Source: Actinostola sp. cb2023 (taxonomy: Eukaryota > Cnidaria > Anthozoa > Actiniaria > Actinostolidae). Taken from it: 64,000 nucleotides of DNA. The notes beneath the pieces are model-generated. The model did no database searches. It was given only the letters and a program-made list of their open reading frames with translations, and was not told the origin of the DNA. The DNA lies in assembly GCA_033675265.1 (NCBI GenBank), contig JAUJYZ010000439.1, forward strand, positions 317,501 through 381,500, given 5' to 3'. The position numbers and the translations under genes are program-made. Below are positions 42,201-53,800 of this stretch, in pieces (position 1 is the first letter of the stretch; the number at the start of each line of letters is the position of its first letter).

Positions 42201-42772
42201 TCATTTTACTTGTGTTTTTCAGGTATGACTTGGTAGACGTAACAAGAGAAGCTCTTCATCTACTGGCCATCGACATCTACCACAACATAATTACTGCATA
42301 CAGGAACAAACAACTCCAAGCTCTATCCTCAAATGGCACAAAACTACTGGAACTCTTTACTGATCTCGACACACTTCTCATGACAAACCAGCATTTCTTA
42401 CTGGGTCGGTGGCTGAACTCGGCCAAGTCACTGGGCACTACTCCAAACGAAGTAAAACTCTACGAGTACAATGCACGCAATCAAGTAACTCTTTGGGGTC
42501 CTAACGGTGAGATAAATGATTATGCTAACAAGATGTGGAATGGTTTGGTCGGTGCTTACTACAAACCCAGATGGGCACTATTTATCAAAGAGCTCGTTAA
42601 TGCAGTTTCAAAGGGCAAACAATTTGATTTCAATGCTTTTAAGGCAAAGTTACTAGTCCAGGAAACTGCCTGGACACGTGGTACTGAGAAGTATACTGCT
42701 GACCCAAAGGGAGACAGCGTTGAGCAGGCTAAAGCTTTATACAAAAAGTATCACAAGAGTGAAACAAAATGA
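27266..42772 (+). CDS. NAGLU: Alpha-N-acetylglucosaminidase (GH89), seven exons, complete
   Basis: Exons: 27266-27693, 28372-28590, 29520-29784, 38853-39096, 39240-39401, 39752-40151, 42223-42772; all GT-AG, CDS 2268 bp, 755 aa (human 743). NAGLU removes terminal alpha-linked N-acetylglucosamine from heparan sulfate in the lysosome. The start ATG gives a hydrophobic signal peptide ([19 protein letters not shown]). Landmarks: [63 protein letters not shown], then the two acidic residues equivalent to human Glu316 (ADTFNEMKP) and Glu446 ([12 protein letters not shown]), and [18 protein letters not shown]. The C-terminal domain has [20 protein letters not shown]. Potential N-glycosylation sites include NVS, NAT and NQT. 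Introns 3 and 6 are swollen by minisatellites. Identification is secure. Confidence 0.97.
28134..28305. mobile_element. Snapback hairpin in NAGLU intron 1
   Basis: Arms of about 75 bases: 'atttggaattatttgca' and 'aagagctcaaattgcac' on the left, complements on the right, around a 'cttgccctacgggctcg' loop. The exon-2 acceptor lies about 65 bases downstream. Confidence 0.7.
29795..38825. repeat. ~9-kb minisatellite, 64-bp unit, filling NAGLU intron 3
   Basis: Roughly 140 tandem copies of a 64-bp unit containing 'ggagatggaacttcctgggg' and 'aggctacagctatgggaggg'. Variants mark units: 'agctacatgtatgg' (70-bp unit) near 30961, 31552, 32382, 33292, 33932, 35343, 36783, 37685 and 38332, and 'acaggtatggg' near 30449, 33091, 34829, 37491 and 37949. 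Spacings recur (about 910 then 640; 902 then 647), so larger blocks were copied. The first units near the donor and the last near the acceptor are the most diverged. The open frames it generates on both strands are artefacts. Confidence 0.97.
40340..41712. repeat. 45-bp minisatellite in NAGLU intron 6
   Basis: Core 'catcccatccacatcagtca' and 'catccacatcaccatcatca', period 45 with shorter 33-36-bp variants on the left. The period is a multiple of three without stops, giving long spurious His/Pro/Ser frames. It grades into short CAT repeats at the left end. Confidence 0.95.
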
Positions 42773-42841
42773 AAATGTATTAGGAATTACTATGCAAATC
42801 ACTAGAGTGGTTAATTGCCGCTAGGAATTCGAACCGGCGGC

Positions 42842-43069
42842 GAGACAATTTGTATCACGTGATCACAAAATATTTGTCTTGTGATCGAACGTTGAGTCAA
42901 CATTTCTTCTTGAAATGATCAAGGGACAGGTAAACAGGTAAGAAACAGCCTTACAACAAGACCCTTTCTTGTTCCATGACATCTTTTTACCTGTTTACCT
43001 CTCCCTCGATCATTTCAAGAAGAAACGTTGAATCAATGTTCGATCACGAGACGTGATACAAACTGTCTC
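42842..43069. mobile_element. Foldback element just after the NAGLU stop codon
   Basis: The left arm starts 'gagacaatttgtatcacgtg' and includes 'tcttcttgaaatgatcaagg'; the right arm is its complement ending 'caaactgtctc'. Arms are about 85-105 bases. With the first clear AATAAA at 43575, this lies inside the probable 3'UTR. Confidence 0.75.
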
Positions 43070-43322
43070 ACCACCAGTGTGGCCAATTTACTACTAGTGA
43101 TTTTCATATAGTATTAGGTTAAATGTTTTATAACAAATATTTTATGTATAACATTTAAAAAAAGCACTGCCTCATTGAAGTCGAAATGTTGCTGAGAAAA
43201 AAACCGGTTCCAAGTACTGTAATATAAATGTATGTTGTTGAAAGTAACTTTTGTGGCTTCTGGACATTTAAAAGTGCATTTCATGTTACTTTTGACAATA
43301 TTGGGTTCTGAAGTTTGTTAGG

Positions 43323-43480
43323 AAGTTCACCTTGAAATAGCTGATATCGAAGTTACACTCCAATGACTCGGTTTCAAGTCGAGGCTATCGGGTCAGCACA
43401 AAAACTTGACCCGATAGCCTTGACTTGAAATCTTTGTTCAGAGTCATTGGAGTGTAACTTCGATATCAGCTATTGAACTT
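43323..43480. mobile_element. Second hairpin in the probable NAGLU 3'UTR
   Basis: 'agctgatatcgaagttacac' and 'tccaatgactc' are repeated in inverse on the right, around a short inner hairpin 'aagtcgaggctatcgggtca'. Arms are about 65-75 bases, nearly perfect. Confidence 0.75.
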
Positions 43481-43574
43481 CATTGGCGAACTTTGACACT
43501 CAATTTGTAAAGTGTATTGTATTACAAAGCAAAGTAGTTTGCAATACAGTTATAAACTGTAACTTCAGGCACTA

Positions 43575-43580
43575 AATAAA
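43575..43580 (+). terminator. Candidate NAGLU polyadenylation signal AATAAA
   Basis: First canonical AATAAA I find after the NAGLU stop; a second lies near 43637. The implied 3'UTR is about 0.8 kb. Confidence 0.4.
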
Positions 43581-43739
43581 GTATATGCCTATTTCTGTCT
43601 TCATAAAGAAGTTTTCAAATTGATTATTTTAATTCCAATAAACTTGTGAATTCATGCGGGAAGCAAGTTTGAAGTTCACCAACAAAGTTTTTTTCTAAGT
43701 TCCCAATTTCAATGTGAACTTTGTCAAAAGTGAAATGCA

Positions 43740-43815
43740 CTGTAATAATAATAATAATTATTATTATTACATATAGCGCCTATACATTACTGTTCTAGGC
43801 ACTTTACAATGAAAT
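43740..43815 (-). mobile_element. (ATT)n-tailed SINE remnant with GCGCTATA end
   Basis: The minus strand reads 'cattgtaaagtgcctagaac' and then GGCGCTATATGTAATAATAA, matching the general 3' tail of L2-type-tailed SINEs. The remaining stretch to the RB-like 3' end (43816-44801) shows no gene I can support. Confidence 0.5.
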
Positions 43816-44801
43816 CCTTAACATAAGTAAATAGATTGACAAAAAGTAAAGTACAATAATATTATAACTAACTATAATATATAACTATAACTATAACAGT
43901 CATACCAAGACACCAATAATGTCGATTGCTTTCAACAATTTAATGAATGTGATGAACTGATGTAATTTACAAGCTACATATCGATACAATAACCGATACA
44001 AAATGCTATTTCCCTATCACCGGCTACAAGCTCTACATGTAACACACTCATATTCATTGTGTAAATCAAGGAATTCGATCAATCAATCTGACTTTCATAC
44101 ACCATAATATCACATTATAGTTTGGGCGACCACTGCTAATACCAAATACCGTGTCATTGCACTCTGCATAATTGAAGGGGCTCATGCATGAATAACGGAA
44201 GTGATCTGATAAGACTAAATTCTCCTATGGGAATTAGAAAAGAGAATCTGTATATTGATCACTGTTATTGCACGAAACCTTCAATTCTGCATTGTGTCAC
44301 TGCGACATACTCCTTCCGTTTGTTAAACTGTTCTACGTTGGTTAAACTAATTTCTATGAGGAAATGTTTAACTTAGACTTATAAATTATACTATCAGTAC
44401 AAAAGGTCATTGGATTCCATAGCAACAATAATTGTTATTATTGTTAGAGAGTTCAAAATTAAAAATTAAAAAAAAGTTACAATATTTTTGTTGTTTTACT
44501 AATCTAATAAGATTCACTAAAAATTTAGGTGAACATGTGCAGGCGTATAGCAACGACAGCTACAGAACTTTAAAACGTTAGTCATTTTTTCCTTCTGTAG
44601 CATTACAGAACAGTTGAATTCTTCAGTGTCTTCCAAACTTGAAGTCTATGATTCATCTTCCTTGAATACAATGAACTCTCTACACTAACTATCATCTTCA
44701 TTTGCACAAAAACGGCAATAGAAACTCATTGAGGTGCATGCTACAACGATGCATTAAAGTTCTGAGATTGCAAGGTATATTAATTTCATTATTTAGGGAC
44801 A

Positions 44802-47800
44802 TCATCTTGAATTGGCATTGTTCCTCTCTTCTATCATACTGGTCAACTTTCGGTGTAAGTGATCCTCACTTGGGGACCTCTTTGATGGGATGCCGCTTTG
44901 GTCATCTTGTAGGAGAGCTCGTTTGCGGCTCTCGCCGGATCCTTGCTTGATCATATTGTTGATGTCACGGAGACGCTGTGAACAGGTAAAGAAGATAATT
45001 AGAATATATAATGTAGAATAGAGGAGATGGTTATTTTCCAACGATGAACTCAACACAACAACTTTATTGAAATAAATAATACATTTATAGTAATCTAAAT
45101 CCATGACTGACTATCATGTAGTGTCTTGCATGCCAGTTGAACTATACACTTTGTACAATATACACTTTGTACAATAGGCTCATAAACCTACTGACAAACC
45201 TGGACAACACAAGTACATTGTGTACTATCTTACCTTGGCCGGACTCTCACTGAAACAATACAGCATTCTTGTGTTAGGAGTCATAGGGATTCTACCACCT
45301 GTGAACGACAGGATGCACTAATTAACTTTTGTCTAACAGAAAATACTTGTTAAAGGAACATGTACTAACTGCCCAGGGGGATTCAGTAATGATGTAGGGC
45401 AATGCCTGTCGTCCAGTACATGTGAATCGACTTACCATTCATCTTGTGAGGAGAGATGTACACTGGATGTCTGGTAGAAACTTGCCGCCTTGGTGAGTGG
45501 GCTTGGTTGCGCACTAATGGAAGTGGTGATAGCGGTGGCGACTCCAACTAATGAGAAATGATGATATCACAATATCAGTCATTTATTTTGTCATTCATTT
45601 GAACATTCAGTCACTCAATTCAATAGACCTTTTTACCGATACGGCGGCCATTTTGGATTCTATTGTTTTGGCTAAAACATTATGGGATGCCCAGGGTGCA
45701 AATGACCCAAAAACTGTAGAGAGTGGAGTCGCGTCAATATAATTTTGTACAAATTCATTGCTTTAAATTAGGTTTTCGTAGTTTTTCATGGCCAAATGGT
45801 TACTAGCTTGCACACTGGGCATCCCATAATTTCTCCATAATTCAAGATGGCCACCGTATCGGTAAAAAGGTCTATTCAATCACTGATTTGGTTTGTGTAC
45901 AACATACAATAGTATTGATCATGTGTGCTAATACTGAAATATATTGTTTTCTTTTCATTTATTCAATTGTCCAGTCATTCCTTTCAATAAGGTTGGAATA
46001 TCTAGTGTTTGTTGTTTAATACTTACACTTCTGTCGTTTGCAGAGAACTTGAGTGCAAAGTTTTTAATGCGTTTGATGTAAATCTGCAGTGACAAATAGT
46101 TGAGAGGTTTTATTGAGAATTCATAACAAATACAACCATTTGAAAGTACATGTACATACTCAAGGCTGTCATTAGGTTTTTAATCAGGCGTGATATGACA
46201 CTGTTCACGCATTGCATGGACAGTACAAGGAGGGTTTTACTGAGCTTCATGAGTCTACGGCTTCCATCACCCGTAGCATTGAATCAGCCCACCTATAACA
46301 GGTCTTACAGATTACCAAGTGCGCATCGTTGGCCTCAGGCTTGTCAGTTGAATTAGTGTTACGAGTTACCGACATTAAATAAGGTTGCTGTACTTTGTTT
46401 TACATGGCCCTTAATGACAGCCCTGAGTCAATCCTCAGCAGTGCCAGTGTTACAAACCTTATTATAGAATTCAATCAGGTCACCTCTCTCTTCTTCAGTC
46501 AATGGTGTATTTTCAGCATTGCTGTTGTGTGGTGGGGTAGGAGGGACAACACTACCACTTCTTACAGGGCTTGTTCTTGCACTAGAGTTGCCTGTTGGAC
46601 TAGTGGAACCACTGCTGTTCTCATTGTTTCCTAAAAAAGCATCTGAGCATTGACAACATGTCTAAAATGTCTCTGTACATACAGGTATGGAGCAATAGTA
46701 GGATTGGTTTTAAAATAAAAATGTTTTGGTTTAAGAAACAAACAAACTCATCATGTCTACACCAACCAGCAAAGAATTACTTGATCTAATAGTAGGATTG
46801 TTTTATTGTATTATTTAGCTTTGCCAAATGGTAGCAGTGTTAACCAATTATTGTGGCCCTGTAGACCTGACTGCGTTACCGGTTGATAATCCCCTACTCT
46901 TACACACTGTATGTGAAGAGGAACACAGGTTCTTTTTAAAACGTCCCTCTTACATATAAGTTGGGGAGACAAGACCTAGATATGGTTTTACATCCTTGGG
47001 CCCAAGAAGATATGGAAGTCTAATCATTATTGTGTAGATGTCATAACAAAGGGGAAAACCTCCTAAAGTATTTTAAGACCAAGTGTTAGTCTGGCCAGGG
47101 TGTGAACCCAACCTCCTGCACAACAGAGGTTGCTCAACCAATTGAGCCGAATGATCATCATGGCACGAGTACAGCATATGGCAAATTCTCCACAAAACCT
47201 TAGATACACAATGTACGTGATAATGACTCAGGTGTTCATTTGATGAAAGCTACTCTAATTCTGTATGTCTTTTTATATGTTAAGTACCTTGTACACTATT
47301 GTCACTTCCTGTACTGTTGATTGGAGCTCGTCGTTTTGCCTTGAGCATGACACTACGATAAACCTGTATTGAATAGAAGAGCAGTGAGTAATAGACTGAA
47401 TTAACCACCTTGACACACTATTATCTATTTGAGAATGTAAGTGAGATCATCACGTATACTCACATGACTTGCAGCTTGAGGCTGAGTACGGTAACATCTC
47501 ATAATGTTTTGAAACGAAAGGTCTGAATTGGTTACCTGCGTGAAAAGAGAGTGAAAATTTTATTTACAGTCTACGATCAGCTAATTGTACAGTATTCTTT
47601 TTAGATTTCACAATGACCAAGAGCAAAGCTCAGAATATTATTATTGCACATGGAGGCCCTGTAACCCAACGAGGGGTGCTCCACATCATACAAGGAGACT
47701 GCTGGCCAGCATTGTCTTGATTTTAACTTTGACTAAATTACATTTAACCACATATAAAAGATTACATCAGCAGGGGTTTCAATCAAATTTGAAATAGGTT

Positions 47801-50800
47801 GACGGTCCCTACTGGTAGCCATGGCGATTAAAAGACAAAGATGTCAAAATCAGCAGATAGAAATGACAAAAGTAGGTGGAACTGATTTGAAAGTAGCCGC
47901 CAGAGTTAACCTGTTGTTTGTTTCTAGTGACATCCCTGTATAATACAAGACAAGCAATATTCACACTTACCTTTCCCATGACATAGACTGAACACATCAA
48001 GACTTGGTCAAGATGGCGATCCTTGGCCAGCTCAGGGTAAAACATCAGTGAGTGTTCAAAACACGTCCACATTCTAAGAGATGAAAAAGGTTGGAATAAA
48101 TAATTGTGTATTTCTGGGGATACAACAACAATAATTTTATTACCTAACGTTTTTTCTTTTTTACAATTATTATTTTTCAATATACCGGTAACTAAAATAA
48201 GGTAAATGTTACTCAGGGTAACTGATAAGCTAATCTAGCTGAGTAATATAAATATGGAATACAGTTTGATAATAAACATAAAAACGAGAAGATATGTTAA
48301 CATTTTCAACTTTCACTTTTGTTGGTTGCTGTCGATGGCTACAGTTAGTAGCCGAAATATTCAAAAATGTTAACATATCTTCTCGTTTTTACATTTATTG
48401 TTAGAATGAATATTTTCAATTGCATAGGAAGACAGAAAATGTATTAGTGAGTCATCAATACAACTATGGCACTTTGGAAATATGAAAGATATAAACTGCG
48501 TCTATGTATATAGACAATGAAAGAATTTGAAGGAGAAAATGTTTGCCTTGGTGGAACTCGAACCCACGGCTTCAGGATGCCAGTCCGATGTGTTACCACT
48601 ACACCACGAGGTACAACCACGCTGGAAACGCAGCCATAATGAAGTATATATGATAACTAACCGTAGGGTCCCAGGCTATTTCTCTTTCAGAGAAAGTTGA
48701 ACACCGTAAATAATGACACTGTGTACTTACTTTCCTCTGAGCTCGTCATTCACTTCAAGTTTAGTACACAAGTCACGCAGTCTCACACTAGCCATGTGAT
48801 ACACCTATAACAACACAAATTATTAAATACTAGCCATGTGATACACCTATAACAAACACTAGCCACACCTATTATTATTAAATACTAGCCATGTGATACA
48901 CCTACAACAACACAAGTTATTAAACACTAGCCATGTGTGATACACCTACAACAACACAAGTTATTAAACACTAGCCATGTGATAGCCATGTTATTAAACA
49001 CTAGCCATGTGATACACCTACAACAACACAAGTTATTAAACACTAGCCATGTGATACACCTACAACAACACAAGTTATTAAACACTAGCCATGTGATACA
49101 CCTACAACAACACAAGTTATTAAACACTAGCCATGTATTAAACACTAGCCATGTGATACACAAACACAAGTTATTAAACACTAGCCATGTGATACACCTA
49201 CAACAATACAAGTTATTAAACACTAGCCATGTGATACACTACTAGCCATGTGATACACCTACAATAACACAAGTTATTAAAAGCCATGTGATACACCTTA
49301 ACAAACACTAGCCATGTGATACACCTACAATAACACAAATTATTAAACACTAGCCATGTGATACACCTACAATAACACAAATTATTAAACACTAGCCATG
49401 TGATACACCTACAATAACACAAATTATTAAACACTAGCCATGTGATACACCTACAATAGCACAAGTTATTAATCCTGGAAACTGCATGGGCCGGCAATGA
49501 TGCAACACATTGTGTCATATCCTGACCAGGAACCAACCTTTCTGAAAAACAAAGCCAGTGATCCAGTCTTCTTTGGTTTGGCTGGGGGTGTTTGAGGCTG
49601 TTGTGTGACAGCTGGTACACTCAGTTTTAGGGGACTGTTTGCTGCGGATGTTACCATCACACTGGGTGATAGCGTTGAGCCTGGTCTTGGCGAGATATTG
49701 ACTTGGACAGTATGTGACATAGAGCTTGGTAAAACAACATTTAGACCACCGTTTATGATGTATCCTCCATTTGATGGTGCTGGCGTGATGATAACTAAAG
49801 AAAATAAATTTGTCATTTATTGTGATTTCTGGTCAGTTGATTGGTTCGTGCTAAGTTAAAAGAAATGTACTATGTCACAGACAAGATCTGAACCTACAAG
49901 CAGGGGTTGTTGTACGTGGACCAGTGGTGGTAGTTATGATTGTTGGTATAGATGCAGATGATCTTGCAAAAGGACCATTATTTTGTGAATGTACAGTCAG
50001 GTTTTTGGGAGTGGGCCCTCCAAAGTTGGCCATCAGATTTCGCCTTGCGCCACTGTTAGTTGGAGAGTACTGCTCTGGTACTGATGATGCTGATGGTGAA
50101 ACAACTGAAACAGATAGAAACAAGTCATGAAATCGAACTCCCACTGGACTCAGAACAGACGTCTTGACTTACTTCTTCTTTGTAGTCCTTCCTCGCCAGA
50201 TATTCTTTGCACTCTTGGGTGGACAATAGGAGATGCAAGCAGATTCTGTGTTGGATTTGAGGATTCTACATTGTTTGGTATTGTGACATCCTCACACGAT
50301 GGAACATCCCCAGCACTCTGAATAGCATCCCACAAGGGAGAGGACTGTGCCCAGGCCAACGACTCCAATACTTGCTCTTCAATCTATAATAACATATCAA
50401 ATTCCACATTAATCAATGAACAATTTTGCACGTACTCATGAATAAAACAACAGAAATTGTAGGCAAGCATGTAATTGCGAAGGGAAGCATTCTGTATGAT
50501 GACATCAATTGGCATAATAATATGGTCGCTGTTGTCACTGATTATATAGTTTAAGATATATATTTATGACGTTTCGGTTATAAGTATATCGGTGACAACA
50601 GCGATCTTATATCTTTTACCAATCATGCCTGATTTAAAATACGGAATCTTTAATTTCACAAGGCACATTACTAGGCATTAGTCATGGTTGGTACTTACAT
50701 GGTTTAGATGTTTGACAACATCTCGAGATAGGCCATCCTCTGCCTTGATTAGCACTTCAATCACTTTGTAGAAATAGTACGGAGCAATCTCAAAGATTTC

Positions 50801-53800
50801 AATCACCCAAGGGAACGACCTGAATGAAGACCAAAACAAATTTAGATAATTGATACATAGTTCTAGTACTCTGTTTGCAAGTAATGGGGGATTCTACACC
50901 AACCTTTGAGAGTTGTAAGAAAATATAACAATCTCCAAACAGCAGCCCAATAGAGAACGATGGAAAATATCTTGTTCAAGAAGTGTCTGGAAAAGAAACC
51001 ATACACAGGTGAGGATAAGTATAGTCATCATCATCATAGTTTTCCTTGTGGCGCATGATTGGCCTTTTTTTTTTTTTTTCTTTTTTTTTTTAACGCCTTG
51101 GGGTGCATTTGTGCATTTGTTCCAACAAACGCAAAGTCTCTACTATTGTCAGTGTCTACTATTGCCCCCAGTAGCTCATCCACTTTCTTCCAAGTCTTTG
51201 ATGGTGTTCTTTATCAAAGCGCACTTGCTTTTGCAGTTCATCGTTTTCCATATGGCACACATGTGCCATATACTTCAGGTATTGGAAGTGGCAAGTCTCG
51301 GATGGAATGAGACTGAGTTATATGAAATTGTTCGGAAACAACTGAGTTTTCTTTACTTACGGTTACATCAAGATGTCCCTGGAGTCTTCTTTTCTCTGAC
51401 AGAGTGATATTTTCAAGAACCTAATGACACAGAAACATAAAGCAGATTGGATTTGTCATCACTATGATTGAATGTACTCCTGTTATAGAGTATGTTAGTG
51501 AACTCCATTAGCAAGATGAGATGAATGACTACCTTATAGTAAAGGATTTCTGCAAGCTTGAGTCTGCGTGTTGCAAATTCTTTTGTTGAGCATGGGGAGT
51601 TTGGTCTATCTGCTGATGGCTGAAGGAAAGACACAGTTCATACTTGGAATCAATAAGGCATTTCGTTTGACCATTATAGCATGACAATAGCTACAATGAT
51701 GATAGTGGACATCCTGGTTGGCTCAGTTGGTTAGAATGCTGGGTTATGTGTGGGAGGTTGGGGTTCAATTTCAGGCCACCTCCATGGAGAGGGACATTTA
51801 CCCTCTTGCCTTGTCTCCTCTTTTAACCGAAGGGGGCCGACATAAAATAACCTTTGAAATATATTTAACGTTTGCGGCGCGCGCTTGATGTCCTTGCGCG
51901 TGCTTATTTCAAAGATCGCAACGTTTCCGATTAATACTGATGAAGGCCATTGATTAATGGCCGAAACGTCTATATAAAAAAAACAGAAGTCAGAGACAAA
52001 CACTGCATAATCAATAATGTATCGTAAACCTGACTGCAACTTCAAGATATATATAAAATAACCTGTTGTGTTCTATTGCAAAGAGTAGGGAATTGTCTCC
52101 TGGCACAACAGCCTGTAGTCTTATGGTACTAACAAACATTCATGATTGTAAACTGCATTACTATTGAACAGTCTGTATCTCTGTTAACTCTGTAAACTGT
52201 GTCACTATTGAGCAGTCTGTATCTCTGTTAACTCTGTAAACTGCGTCATTATTGAGCAGTCTGTATCTCTGTGAACTCTGTAGTCTTATGGTACTAACAA
52301 ACACTCATGATTGTAAACTGCATCACTATCGAACAGTCTGTATCTCTGTGAACTCTGTCCTCTGTGAACTCTGTAGTCTTATTGTACTAACAAACACTCA
52401 TGATTGTAAACTGCATCACTATTGAACAGGGGAACTCTGTAACGCACATCAGAATATATTACATAGAAATCTGTGGATATCTTTTTCTATCTTGAATCAC
52501 TTACCTGTACATATTCATTCAGGAATATTTCCCCCAGTTCTTCTATTCTAGAAGTGATAGATTGAAGGGGGTTTCTTTTGCACTCCCTAAAAGAATAGTG
52601 TACATTGGGATCAAAACCTACACTTGATGTACAAACAATGTACAGTTCCAACCTCCCATACGTGAACACCCTTGGGACCAACCTCCACTTATGGGACTTC
52701 AGGGGTGCTTACCATTTACTCGGAAAAACCAGAAATTCCGGTTGGAAAAACAAATGGTATGTCATTCTGATCGGAAGGTTTTGGAAAACTCGGTCTAGCG
52801 ATTGAGGTAATCCACTTTTCCCGCTCTTTTCATTTTTTCTGTAGACGTGTACCATTAGACTGAGTTTTCCGGAATTTTGCGATCGGAATGACATATAACT
52901 TTTTTTTTTCAAACCGGAATTTCCGGTTTTTCCGAGTAAATGGTAAGCACCCCTTGGTGTCCACTTATGGGAGGTGTCCAATTGCAGGAGGTGTCCATTA
53001 GTGGGGGTTTCATTATATATGACTTGTTTTTAACTTTCTAGCATGTACCAGGTAATTCTGCAATGATGATGTGACTTACATAAAATAATCATCAGGAAAA
53101 ATCAAAAGAGCAGGGCTTTCAGCTCCCAGAGTCTTGACTACTCGAACCCTTCTATTTTGCTTCTCCTAAAAGTCTTTTTGACTACCCTGTTCCATGACAT
53201 TCTTCACAACAGTGCATTTTAATGGACTTACTTGAATATTGTCAATAGTCTTTCACTGGGGGTTGGTTTGAGCCCTGAACACATTGTCTGCAGTCGACTC
53301 ACTGATTGCGTTGCTGTTGACACTGGTGTATTCCTAGCCAAAAAGAAAAAAGTTCATTTAATTATCAATTCCATGTAACACTTTTTTACAATAACATACG
53401 AAGAGCAAGGTAATAATAATAGAATGATGTCGTACTTTGGATCTTTATCTTTTAAGTAGCGCCTGCCGGTCAATGGTGTCTGTGGGGCAAGACTCCTCGT
53501 CTGAAACAAGTAACACAATATCAACAAAGTGTACAAAACAAATTAATTCTTGTTATACAATAACAGATAAACGCACTGTACAAACAGAACAATGCAAGGT
53601 TTTTATCAATGGTAGACTCATACCTTGCTGAAGTGCTCTTGGAGATTTCGCTTAAGACCAACTCTGTGTATTTAAAAAGGATATAAACAATTTGAATAAA
53701 ACTAATAATTATAGAACACGAGAGCATCAAAATGAGTTATTATGATTTTACTTTATTTCGGCAACAAAATAAATCACTTGTGCCTGGATTAGAAAACTAT

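Noticed and set aside
47809..48180. 123-codon minus-strand frame as a separate gene
   Set aside because: Its central part is RB-like exon 22 (47971-48073); the rest is intron read-through.
48805..49470. Possible CRISPR-like array (regular repeats of ~42 bp)
   Set aside because: Repeats are contiguous without unique spacers, the genome is animal, and the unit is an exon edge with its acceptor.
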